From SYIM01 sp964581825 (GTDB lineage: Bacteria > Pseudomonadota > Gammaproteobacteria > Burkholderiales > Burkholderiaceae_E): DNA of 22,012 bases. The notes beneath the pieces were generated by a model. That model was not told where the DNA came from. It worked only from the letters and a program-made list of their open reading frames with translations, and searched no databases. Made by a program: the position numbers and the translations under genes. Positions 14,142 through 21,743 of this stretch are shown here, piece by piece. Within the stretch, counting starts at the first letter, position 1. Every line of letters starts with the position of its first letter. The DNA lies in the NCBI GenBank assembly GCA_964581825.1, contig CAZORB010000069.1, positions 1 to 22,012 on the forward strand, given 5' to 3'.

Positions 14142-16205
14142 TTAGCCCTTATTGCCGTCCGCATTCCGGGCAAACCCGGCGATCAGTCGGAGGGTAGCTT
14201 CATCCCGGTTCAGGTTGTTCCTAAGGTAGCCGCTCTCGGTCTTGTTACCCATGAGCCCCGTGGTGGCGAGTGACACCTGCTGGCTGCCGCCGTTCAGGTG
14301 CAGATCCTTGAAAACCGCTTTCTGCTCGTCTGTGCGCCCGGTCTCATAGGAGGGCACGATACTGGGTGAACCGGGCTCATTGGCAACCGCCGCAACACTC
14401 AGCGCGGCGGCGCCATGGCTCTGGATATTTTCATTGATCGACTGGAGCAGCGACTTGACTTCGACATCGACCATCCCGGTACGGTCCTTGCCGCTCTTGC
14501 AGTTAAAGCACGGGACCAACCCTGCAAGCTGGGCGAGTACCAATACCCGGGCAGCGAGCTTGTAGGGATTTTGGCCTTCACTCCGATAGGCCCCGCTGTT
14601 GTACATGGCCTCAATTTGCCCGATCAGCTCGGTGATGGCTTTCTTTCGTATGGCCTCCTGCGGATTGCCAAACGAGAGCCTGTCCCGGGATGCGCGCGCG
14701 GTCTCGATCAGCGCTTTGATCGCATCGTTGTTGCCGAACCTGGCCGTTTTCCAATGGCCTCTTAAATTCATCGCATCCCAATTCACCCCGACCGAAAACG
14801 TGATGGGAGTCGGTTTGAGCGTCCACGGGCCCACCGATCCGTCTGGCGCCGGGCCCTCCATCACGATGCCGCTTTTTTTGACATCAGTCCAGGCTGCTTT
14901 CTGGCCTTCAATCATGCTGGTATCGCTACCATGGGTCTGGAGCGACACCGACACCATCGGAATCAGCCAGCTGCCATCGGCCTGTCGTAAGCACGCCGAA
15001 GGTATTTCGCTTCCCGCTGCGCGCACGAGTTCGGCGACTTTGGCCTGATTGGCTCGCTTACGGTCCTCCGCCGTGCCGATTCCGTACGCATCCAGCACCC
15101 CATGCCGAAAGCCCTTGAAGGACAAGCTGGCCGCGCTCTGCTCGGCAGGTGTGAATTCGGTCATCCAGAGGTTGGCTGGATGCTCGCGTTCCTTACTGTT
15201 CAGGCTGGAGATGCCGCGCCGGCCATCGGAGTACCAGTGTGTCAACGCAGCAAGTTTGGCGGCGGGGGTCAGCCGGCTGGTCATTGCGAGGCTGGTCTTT
15301 CCGTCAACTGATGTGAAGGGATGCCGGAAGGTGTGCGTGCGCCAGGCCTCTGACTTTTCGGTGAGCTCCAAATATCTCTTACCCAGTTGCTTGCTGATCT
15401 GTGCTGTCGCTGCCCAGTCACGGTCGCCCAGCCCGGCTTCCTTGAGACGCCCCCGGATGAACAGCGCGAGGGCAGCCTTTGGGTGAATGTTCGCGAGCTT
15501 ATTTCCCCGATAGATGTCTCTGAATGGGATTCCTTGTCTAGCCTGCGTCTGGATGGTTCGGGCGCGGCGGGCGTTGCTGCTGAACAGGCAGCGGACCCAG
15601 CCCCACTTGGTTGGCGAGCTCTTGCCGCCCACCAGCGTTGCCATGTCGTTGAAGGTCGCCGGTCGGGCCCTCCTGTCAACGACCTGTCCGCTCCGGGCGT
15701 TAAAGTCGCTGAGGGCGGCAGCGAGCTCGGCTTTGATCCTGCCCAGGGCAGCCTTATCGTCCGGTGCGCAATGCTTCTCGAACGAATCCACGACCTGTTG
15801 GGCGGACTCGTAGTGCCGTCGCCTAAACTCGAGATAGTCTCGTTCGCGGTAAGGGCCCGTGGCTGATGCTGGCGCGCGCGGCGCTCGGTCGCGGTCCCCC
15901 TGGAGATCTTCAAGCAGCAGCCCAGGCTGCTTCTTGCCATCGATATCGTCATCGACATCAACATCAACATCAACATCAACATCGATATCCATCTCATCGC
16001 CTGCCTCAAGCAAAGCGGCGGGCGGTTGAAGCTGGCTCTTCAGCTGGGGGGCTATCCCAGGCTGTTCGGATCGGTCAGGCAGCCCGAGAAGATCGAGGGG
16101 GGCGCTGAGTTGTTGGGCTGATCCCGCACTGATGGGCGAGTTGGACAGCAATGGATTCGCGGCAGGTCCCTTCGGCTGACTGCCGACCTTAAGGTCGTTG
16201 CCCAT
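14142..16205 (-). CDS. IpgD/SopB-family phosphoinositide phosphatase, putative type III effector
   Basis: This 687-residue protein resembles the Salmonella SopB/SigD and Shigella IpgD effectors, which enter host cells by type III secretion and remove phosphate from phosphoinositides. The catalytic signature NCKSGKDRTG is intact: C569 and R575 form the C-X5-R loop. It is preceded by NPYKLAARVLVLA (546-558), close to the SopB text at that place. FSVGVNWD (470-477) corresponds to the conserved NFGVNE block, and LHLNGG with TTGLMGNK after the active site matches the SopB C-terminal region. The first 120 residues are polar and proline-rich, with an Asp-Val repeat (72-89), where secretion signal and chaperone-binding region would lie. 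At 687 residues it is longer than SopB or IpgD (about 540-560). AAAGGA precedes the ATG. It follows the chaperone-like gene by 29 bases. The phosphatase call is strong; secretion is inferred. Confidence 0.88.
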   Translation of the reverse strand: MGNDLKVGSQPKGPAANPLLSNSPISAGSAQQLSAPLDLLGLPDRSEQPGIAPQLKSQLQPPAALLEAGDEMDIDVDVDVDVDVDDDIDGKKQPGLLLEDLQGDRDRAPRAPASATGPYRERDYLEFRRRHYESAQQVVDSFEKHCAPDDKAALGRIKAELAAALSDFNARSGQVVDRRARPATFNDMATLVGGKSSPTKWGWVRCLFSSNARRARTIQTQARQGIPFRDIYRGNKLANIHPKAALALFIRGRLKEAGLGDRDWAATAQISKQLGKRYLELTEKSEAWRTHTFRHPFTSVDGKTSLAMTSRLTPAAKLAALTHWYSDGRRGISSLNSKEREHPANLWMTEFTPAEQSAASLSFKGFRHGVLDAYGIGTAEDRKRANQAKVAELVRAAGSEIPSACLRQADGSWLIPMVSVSLQTHGSDTSMIEGQKAAWTDVKKSGIVMEGPAPDGSVGPWTLKPTPITFSVGVNWDAMNLRGHWKTARFGNNDAIKALIETARASRDRLSFGNPQEAIRKKAITELIGQIEAMYNSGAYRSEGQNPYKLAARVLVLAQLAGLVPCFNCKSGKDRTGMVDVEVKSLLQSINENIQSHGAAALSVAAVANEPGSPSIVPSYETGRTDEQKAVFKDLHLNGGSQQVSLATTGLMGNKTESGYLRNNLNRDEATLRLIAGFARNADGNKG
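15949..15984. repeat. Hexanucleotide repeat encoding Asp-Val repeats
   Basis: Four perfect copies of ACATCA (15955-15978) are flanked by one near-copy on each side (TCATCG before, ACATCG after). Read on the minus strand they encode alternating Asp-Val within the effector's N-terminal region, part of an acidic block at residues 70-89. As the unit is six bases, slippage would add or remove whole Asp-Val pairs without changing frame. Confidence 0.85.
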
Positions 16206-16234
16206 GTTGTTCCTTTAGCAGGGTCGCCCGTGGC

Positions 16235-17110
16235 CTAGCCTCTCAGCCAGGTGTTGGATACCGCGATGGAGGACGGTTCTGTCACTGGGCTGGCGAGGCG
16301 CAGCCATTGCGCTTCGATTGAGCGGGCGCGTGCGTCGAGTTCGGTGATGGCGTTCCGGATGCTTGGCGCATCGAGTGACTGTCTCGGGAGGACCAGACTG
16401 ATCAGCGGCAGCTCGGTGTCGGCTTCGATCTGAAGCGAGGCACGCGGACCGATGACGCTCATGGTATTGATACGTAGCAGCCACTCGATCAGGGGGAGTG
16501 CCTGCTGAGGGTCTGTGAGGGGCAGTGTAAGCGCTCGGTCAAAGCGCAAGAATGCGTGATCTCGGTCGACCTCGACAGTGACGAATTCTTCGTCAGCGAA
16601 CATGAAGAGCCCCCAAGGCGCTGAGGGATCGGTCCGGAAGCTTTCCGCGAGCAGGGCGTCGGTCGTCATCGACTCGGCGACCTCGCGGAGAGTCGCCCAG
16701 TGCTCCGAAGAGGCAGGCTCCGCCTCGTCTGCTTCGATATCGAGATCATCGGCCTCAACGCCATGTGCCATAGCCTGCGCGGTTCCGTCCGCCTGGGTCG
16801 CCTCGAGCCAGACCTGACGCTCTGTCTCGTAGGCCGCGAGCAGATCCCCAGCGGGTGTGCGGGCATCATGCTGACCCGGCGCCGGCCGGGATGGGTCGGC
16901 TGCTACGCACTCCAGCCGCAGGCTGTCGTCAAGGGCGAGCACGTAGCGTACGCCGTTGGGGAGCAGCCCCAGCTCAGGGCGTGTCAGCGCGCTGACCGCA
17001 TGGCGAGACCAGTGGGGTTCGCTGCGATGTGTGACCGCAGGGCTCAACATGACCGAGGTCTCTGCTGTCTGGTAGTGGAGCCAAGAGGACGCAGGGGTGG
17101 GGTCAGTCAT
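16235..17110 (-). CDS. Putative type III secretion chaperone (SigE/IpgE-like C-terminal half)
   Basis: This 291-residue acidic protein lies directly upstream of the effector, 29 bases apart. Its C-terminal part (about 175-270) has the layout of class I chaperones of the CesT/SigE type. A beta hairpin (FVTVEVDRDHAFLRF) leads into LTLPLTDPQQALPLIEWLLRINT, comparable to the PLPDD...FLRLNY segment of SigE. Then come IGPRASLQIEADTELPLISLVLPR and a final helix. The first 110 residues also hold a hairpin-like GLLPNGVRYVLALDDSLRLECVA, and an acidic linker (118-136) joins the two parts. Known chaperones of SopB and IpgD are near 110-130 residues, so this one is more than twice the usual size. Family assignment rests on pattern resemblance and gene order. 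No Shine-Dalgarno is obvious. Confidence 0.68.
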   Translation of the reverse strand: MTDPTPASSWLHYQTAETSVMLSPAVTHRSEPHWSRHAVSALTRPELGLLPNGVRYVLALDDSLRLECVAADPSRPAPGQHDARTPAGDLLAAYETERQVWLEATQADGTAQAMAHGVEADDLDIEADEAEPASSEHWATLREVAESMTTDALLAESFRTDPSAPWGLFMFADEEFVTVEVDRDHAFLRFDRALTLPLTDPQQALPLIEWLLRINTMSVIGPRASLQIEADTELPLISLVLPRQSLDAPSIRNAITELDARARSIEAQWLRLASPVTEPSSIAVSNTWLRG

Positions 17111-17139
17111 GGATCGCTCAAGCTGATTTGGGGCGATTT

Positions 17140-17145
17140 TTTATA
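17140..17145 (-). promoter_or_regulatory. Possible -10 box of the chaperone-effector operon
   Basis: On the minus strand TATAAA stands about 30 bases before the chaperone start, in an AT-rich patch. No TTGACA-like -35 lies at 16-18 bases, where GC-rich sequence is found instead. A -10 without a -35 suits an activator-dependent promoter, as is common for secretion genes, but this is weak evidence. Confidence 0.25.
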
Positions 17146-17229
17146 GCAGATCGCATCTGAACCCGCCAGTACGCGGGCTGTGGCCTTGCTAAAGCCGCCT
17201 CGCAACCGTATCCCGCAGACCTTCCCGCA

Positions 17230-19194
17230 TCACACGGCATGGCCTGCAGCATGTCCCTCTGACGTGGCGGCATGAAGCGAACGCGCCGCCAACGCATCGC
17301 CCACGCGATGAACCTCTATTCCGTGCTCGGTGAGCGCTCGCGGTAGCTCGGCCTCGGGCGCGCGGGGTGTGGACCATGCGAGAAAAGCCAGATCACGCAC
17401 CACCGTCTGCTCGCCGTTGTAAACATTGACACACGAGAGTTCGGCAGCGCTTTCCACACGCTCGCTCCACACGGGCTCGGATAACGTCACCACGCTGATG
17501 CGCTTCTCATTGAGCCGCCGCAGAATGCCCTGCCGAACGACGACCGGAAGATCCTGCGCAACAGTGTCTCGCGGCGTAACGATCACCACCCGATCGAATA
17601 CCGAATGCAGATACTCCGCTGCAGCATAGGTGCCCTCAGCATGGTCCATGTCGAAGATGACGGCCGATCCGCGTTGCCGCCCGGCGTGACGCAGCACCTC
17701 GCGCATGGCGGTTCGCAGATCTGGCACCAGCCCGGCATCGCGAACCTCTTGAGGGAGCCAGAGCGGCGCAACCATGTCGGCCCCGGTAGCAAGGATGACC
17801 GCATCAGGGGCCAGCGCAAGAACATCCGCGAGCCCCGCCTCTCGGCGGGTGATGATCTCGCACCCATGCCGAAGCGCCGCTGCATGCTGGTAATCGTAGA
17901 CGCTGCTGACCGACTCGCCACCAGGGAGTGCCGCACGCAGGCGCAGCTTCCCGCCTACTTCGTCGCCGCGCGTGATCACCGTGACCCGATGACCGCGCGC
18001 GGCTGCAATCCAGGCCGCTTCCAGCCCCGCAGGGCCTCCACCCACCACGACCACACGCCGAGCGCGCTCGCTTCGCGCAGGCTGGTAATCGACCTCGTTT
18101 GCCAGGCCCACCCGAGGATTGTTGTCGCAGCCAATGGGCAGGCGCTGCTGGGAAATTCGCTCCCAACAGGTATTGCATGACACGCAGTAGCGAATGTCGT
18201 GCGCGCGCCCTGCCTGCGCTTTGTTGACCCAGGCGGGATCAGCAATCAGTGCACGCCCGATGCCCACCATCGCGGCCGTGCCCTCGGCCACGATCGCATC
18301 GGCTTCCGCAGGGTCGGTGATCCGGCCGACGGCGATCACGGGTACGTCAGGGATCGCCTGCGCGAGCTCGCGAATGGTTGATCGATACGGAACCCGCTCG
18401 CTATAGCCATCGGGCACATGGCGCTCAAGCGTTCTTGAGTGACTGCCCCAGCAGAAGGCAACGTAGTCGACCTGACCGCTCGCGGTGAGCCGCTGCGCGA
18501 CTGCTGCCGCATAGACAGGATCAATACTGCCTGGGAGCCAGTCGTTCCCAGGAAGCTTCAAGCCCAGGATGAAGTCGCGTCCGCATTCGGCGCGAACGGC
18601 GTCGATGAGTTCACGCAGCAAGCGGGTCCGACCCTCGAGGGAGCCACCGTAGTCGTCGGCACGACGATTCGACCAGGGTGAAAGGGTCTGATGAAAAAAA
18701 TGTCCGTGACCTGCAGAAATTTCCAGACCGCTCCAGCCGCACCGCTTAAGCCGTGCTGCCGCCTTAGCGTATTCGTCGAGCAGCGGCGCAATTTCATGGC
18801 GCAGCAACTCACGCGGCATGGACCAGCTGAGATCATCGGGCAGCACCGACATTCCAATGCCGTCAAAGCTGCGCCCTGGTTGATTACGGGCACGACCCCT
18901 TTCAAGAAGCTGCGCGATCAGTCGACAGTCTTCGGATTCCACTGCGTGCGCAAGTCTGCTGAGACCGTCGAGATCGCTGTCGTTCCAGGCGTCTGCCCGC
19001 GTGCCCAGGTGCTGATGCCGCGCCATGCTGATTGGTTCGGTGACCAGCATGGCAGCGCCGCCCCGTGCCCGGCTCGCACAATAGTTGAGCAGCGTTGGGC
19101 CAACCTTGGCGTCGCGGTTAGAAAAGGTGGTCATCGATAAATGGACGACCCGGTTTCGCAGACGCTTACCGGCCAGGGTGAGCGGCGATAGCAT
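17230..19194 (-). CDS. Old yellow enzyme-type flavin/Fe-S oxidoreductase (trimethylamine dehydrogenase/dienoyl-CoA reductase family)
   Basis: This protein of about 654 residues has an N-terminal FMN-binding TIM barrel and C-terminal FAD/NAD domains. Barrel text includes LSPLTLAGKRLRNRVV at the start, HGHFFHQTLSPWSNRRADDYGG, and the phosphate loop MVGIGRALIADP. The iron-sulfur cysteines C337, C340, C343 and C356 are spaced C-X2-C-X2-C-X12-C, the pattern of trimethylamine dehydrogenase rather than of E. coli FadH. The FAD fold is VVVVGGGPAGLEAAW (380-394). Members either reduce enones and dienoyl-CoA or oxidatively N-demethylate amines. I use the ATG at 19194, where barrel homology begins; ATGs at 19299 and 19356 give longer forms without better ribosome sites. 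It is divergent from the flavoprotein at 19346, suggesting a shared pathway. Confidence 0.88.
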   Translation of the reverse strand: MLSPLTLAGKRLRNRVVHLSMTTFSNRDAKVGPTLLNYCASRARGGAAMLVTEPISMARHQHLGTRADAWNDSDLDGLSRLAHAVESEDCRLIAQLLERGRARNQPGRSFDGIGMSVLPDDLSWSMPRELLRHEIAPLLDEYAKAAARLKRCGWSGLEISAGHGHFFHQTLSPWSNRRADDYGGSLEGRTRLLRELIDAVRAECGRDFILGLKLPGNDWLPGSIDPVYAAAVAQRLTASGQVDYVAFCWGSHSRTLERHVPDGYSERVPYRSTIRELAQAIPDVPVIAVGRITDPAEADAIVAEGTAAMVGIGRALIADPAWVNKAQAGRAHDIRYCVSCNTCWERISQQRLPIGCDNNPRVGLANEVDYQPARSERARRVVVVGGGPAGLEAAWIAAARGHRVTVITRGDEVGGKLRLRAALPGGESVSSVYDYQHAAALRHGCEIITRREAGLADVLALAPDAVILATGADMVAPLWLPQEVRDAGLVPDLRTAMREVLRHAGRQRGSAVIFDMDHAEGTYAAAEYLHSVFDRVVIVTPRDTVAQDLPVVVRQGILRRLNEKRISVVTLSEPVWSERVESAAELSCVNVYNGEQTVVRDLAFLAWSTPRAPEAELPRALTEHGIEVHRVGDALAARSLHAATSEGHAAGHAV

Positions 19195-19345
19195 CGACGA
19201 GTAGACGGAATGCGACGCAACCGGGGCAGTCACGGCGCCCACAGAGCGGATCGGTGTCACGATAGAGGTGGCGGTCACGATATGATGGCCTGAAATCATC
19301 TGCCCAATACTCGCCCGAATCCCACACCCGTTCAAGCGCTGCACA
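19195..19345. promoter_or_regulatory. Divergent intergenic region between two flavoprotein genes
   Basis: These 151 bases separate the divergent starts, if the minus-strand gene begins at 19194. They should hold both promoters. An imperfect dyad ATGAT-N8-ATCAT lies at 19282-19299 and could be an operator. Neither flanking gene has a convincing Shine-Dalgarno, so leader lengths remain open. If the longer start at 19299 is used, the dyad overlaps that start codon. Confidence 0.35.
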
Positions 19346-20752
19346 ATGACTTCCATCTCGATCCCGATGCGACAGGCAGACCTGCTGGTCGCAGGCGCAG
19401 GTGCCGCCGGTATGATGGCTGCGCTCGTGGCTGCACATCACGGCGCGTCCACGCTGCTCCTTGAACGCGACCCAGGCGGCCCTTCCAATCTGATGGTGAG
19501 CGGTGGGCTGTTTCCGGGAGCGGGTACGCGCTATCAGGCCCAGGCAGGTATCACTGACAATGCCGACCGCTTCGCTGCCGATGCCCATGCGAAGGCAGAT
19601 GGCCTGGTCGATCCACCCGTACTCAGCGCGATTGCCGCGCAGAGCGCACCCTCGGTCCATTTCCTGGCGGACGTTGTAGGGCTTCCAATCAAACTGCTCG
19701 CAGGTCTGTCGGTCCCAGGACACTCCGTTCCTCGCCTGCACGCTACGCCGGCCGAAAGCGGGCGCGAACTGCATGCGCTCCTGCGTGAAGCGGTGCGCGC
19801 GTGCACGCTGATCCAGTGCATTGACGATGCCGAGGTCATCGCGTTGCTCACGGACACCGACCCGTCGTTGGCCAGCGGGACACCGCGTATCCGCGGGCTT
19901 CAGGCGCGCATCGGCGGCCAGTGCCGTGATTTCGCTGCACCCGCGGTGCTGCTGGCGACCGGCGGGTTTGCAGCAAACGCCGAGCTGCTGGCCGAATACC
20001 TGCCGGAAATGAAGGACGCACTCCACATCGGCGCCGGTGCGAACGATGGCTGCGCAGTGCGTTTAGGTCGCGCGCTCGGGGCTGACCTTGCCTTCATGCA
20101 GGGCTATCAGGGGCAGGGGCATGTGAACCCGCCCGAGGGGCGCACGCGGCTGGGCATGTCGCTGCCTCGCATGGGGGCGTTTCTCGTCAATCGTGACGGC
20201 CAGCGCTTTGTGGCGGAAGACATCGGCCCATCTGAGCTTGCAGCCTTTGTGCTAGCCCAGCCAGGCGGTGTCGCGCTCGAGGTATTCGACGCCCGTATCC
20301 ACGCCGCTGCAAGCACGCAAGGCCCTTACGGCGAAGCGTTTCAGGCAGGGAAAATTCGCATCGCGCAAAACCCAGCCGACCTTGCGCAGTGTTTCAACAT
20401 TCCTCGTCAAACCTTTGAGGAAACCTTCGCGCGCTTTAGCGCTGCGGCGGTAAGTGGTCACGACCCTGAGTGGGGTCGCCAACATTTCGGTCCAGTGCTC
20501 GTGCCGCCGCTCTATGGTGCCTGGGTGACCGGCGCACTCGCCCACACACAGGGGGGCCTGCGCGTCGATGCGAGCGCGAGGGTGTGCCGCCCCGATGGCA
20601 GCGCGATCGCGGGACTCTATGCGGCGGGTGGCGCGGCTGCGTCAATCTCCGGCGTGGGGGGCGCGGGCTACCTGCCTGGAAACGGTCTTGCGCAATCGTT
20701 TGGTCTGGCGATGCTGGGGGGCCAGCACGCGGCCGCCCTGCGTCGTCGCTGA
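19346..20752 (+). CDS. FAD-dependent dehydrogenase, fumarate reductase flavoprotein-like (copy 2)
   Basis: This 468-residue soluble flavoprotein is a divergent relative of the one at 2767-4173. The FAD fold is GAGAAG (17-22) with LLLERD (38-42). Shared blocks are PGAGTRYQ, VPGHSVPRLHATP followed by GRELH, and ALAHTQGGL (about 397-405), with H400 at the substrate-side position of fumarate reductase-like enzymes. The C-terminal GGGYLPGNGL-like segment (GGAGYLPGNGLAQSFG) closes the FAD site. Likely reaction: oxidation or reduction of a C-C bond beside a carboxylate or ketone; substrate unknown. The ATG at 19346 has no clear ribosome site, and ATG 19367 (codon 8) is an equally good start. It is divergent from the old yellow enzyme gene and convergent with the TctC-like gene 31 bases away. 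Confidence 0.87.
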   Translation: MTSISIPMRQADLLVAGAGAAGMMAALVAAHHGASTLLLERDPGGPSNLMVSGGLFPGAGTRYQAQAGITDNADRFAADAHAKADGLVDPPVLSAIAAQSAPSVHFLADVVGLPIKLLAGLSVPGHSVPRLHATPAESGRELHALLREAVRACTLIQCIDDAEVIALLTDTDPSLASGTPRIRGLQARIGGQCRDFAAPAVLLATGGFAANAELLAEYLPEMKDALHIGAGANDGCAVRLGRALGADLAFMQGYQGQGHVNPPEGRTRLGMSLPRMGAFLVNRDGQRFVAEDIGPSELAAFVLAQPGGVALEVFDARIHAAASTQGPYGEAFQAGKIRIAQNPADLAQCFNIPRQTFEETFARFSAAAVSGHDPEWGRQHFGPVLVPPLYGAWVTGALAHTQGGLRVDASARVCRPDGSAIAGLYAAGGAAASISGVGGAGYLPGNGLAQSFGLAMLGGQHAAALRRR

Positions 20753-20783
20753 ACGCCCGCGCGCGCTCTGTCCGGATGCGGCT

Positions 20784-21743
20784 TTATTGCTCGGCTTTGG
20801 CGCCTGAAATCTCTACGGCTCGCTTGAATTTCGCGAGCTCGCGCTTGTGAAACGCAGCGGTCTCCGCGGGCCCCATCCCGGAAGCCGTGGCACCCATCTT
20901 GGAAAGGCGTTCCTGTACCTCGGGCGCGTCGAGTGATTTTTTGACCTCAGCCGCCATGCGGTTCACGATTGCCGCGGGGGTGCCCGTGGGTGCGAACAGG
21001 ATGACCCAGGCCGCTGCGTCAAACCCTGGATAGGTTTCGGAGAGCGCCGGTACATTGGGAAGCGCATCACTGCGCTTCTCCGAGGTGACGGCAAGCGGAC
21101 GGATGGTTCCCGCTGCCAGGTGGCCAGGCAGCGAGGGCAGCCCCTCCACCGCCACCTGCACATCGCCCGCGATCACGGCCTGCACCGCAGGCGACCCACC
21201 TCGAAATGGAATATGCGTCATATCGAGCTTGGCTTCGGCGCGAATCAGTTCCATCACCAGATGCGAGGTACTTCCTTGCTGGCCTTTCACCCAGGCCACA
21301 AATTCGGCCACCGTCGTGACCGGGACCTTGGGGTTCACCACCATCACCTGCGGGAAGCTGACCAGCATGGTTACCGGGATAAAGTCCTTTTCGGCATCGT
21401 AGGGCAGCGATTTAAAGAGCCAGGGGTTGATTGCCATGGTTCCGGGCGAGCCCACGAGAAACGTGTCGCCGTCGGGGCGTGCACGCGCAGCAACTTCGGT
21501 ACCGATATTGCCCGACGCACCCGTTCGGTTTTCCACAACGAACTGCACGTTCACGTTCTGCGACAGGCGGGCTGCAACAAGCCGCGCCACCACATCCACG
21601 GCAGAGCCGGCGGCAAAGGGGTTGATCAGCCGGACGGGGCGGGTGGGCCATTCTTGCGCAAGCGCGAGCCCGCTGATCGGAAGCACCATTGCGCCGAGCG
21701 CCACGGCGGCGAGGCGTCGCTTGATTGAGGATGCAATGCTCAT
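20784..21743 (-). CDS. Tripartite tricarboxylate transporter-type binding protein (Bug/TctC)
   Basis: This 319-residue periplasmic binding protein belongs to the Bug/TctC family, greatly expanded in Burkholderiales, whose members bind carboxylates and other small polar solutes. The N-terminus MSIASSIKRRLAAVALG and SGLALAQ form a Sec signal peptide with likely cleavage after A29. The mature start EWPTRPVRLINPFAAGSAVD is the family's first strand and carboxylate-pinching loop. VENRTGASGNIG and AVTSEKRSDALPNVPALSE are also diagnostic. AAGGGGG stands six to seven bases before the ATG. No tctA or tctB permease gene is present, so it is an orphan that must share a permease encoded elsewhere, as is common for this family. 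It may serve the nearby flavoprotein pathway. Confidence 0.95.
   Translation of the reverse strand: MSIASSIKRRLAAVALGAMVLPISGLALAQEWPTRPVRLINPFAAGSAVDVVARLVAARLSQNVNVQFVVENRTGASGNIGTEVAARARPDGDTFLVGSPGTMAINPWLFKSLPYDAEKDFIPVTMLVSFPQVMVVNPKVPVTTVAEFVAWVKGQQGSTSHLVMELIRAEAKLDMTHIPFRGGSPAVQAVIAGDVQVAVEGLPSLPGHLAAGTIRPLAVTSEKRSDALPNVPALSETYPGFDAAAWVILFAPTGTPAAIVNRMAAEVKKSLDAPEVQERLSKMGATASGMGPAETAAFHKRELAKFKRAVEISGAKAEQ

Noticed and set aside
15281..16009. 242-codon minus-strand ORF in another frame of the effector gene
   Set aside because: It overlaps the effector on the same strand in a different frame; its start lies in the hexanucleotide repeat and the text is low-complexity (M-L and R/S rich).
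17162..17177. Hairpin CCCGC/GCGGG as terminator of the old yellow enzyme gene
   Set aside because: It has only five pairs and no U-run on the transcribed strand, so it is not convincing as an intrinsic terminator.
19166..20026. 286-codon minus-strand ORF
   Set aside because: It overlaps the second flavoprotein gene almost entirely and has a cysteine/arginine-rich shadow composition.
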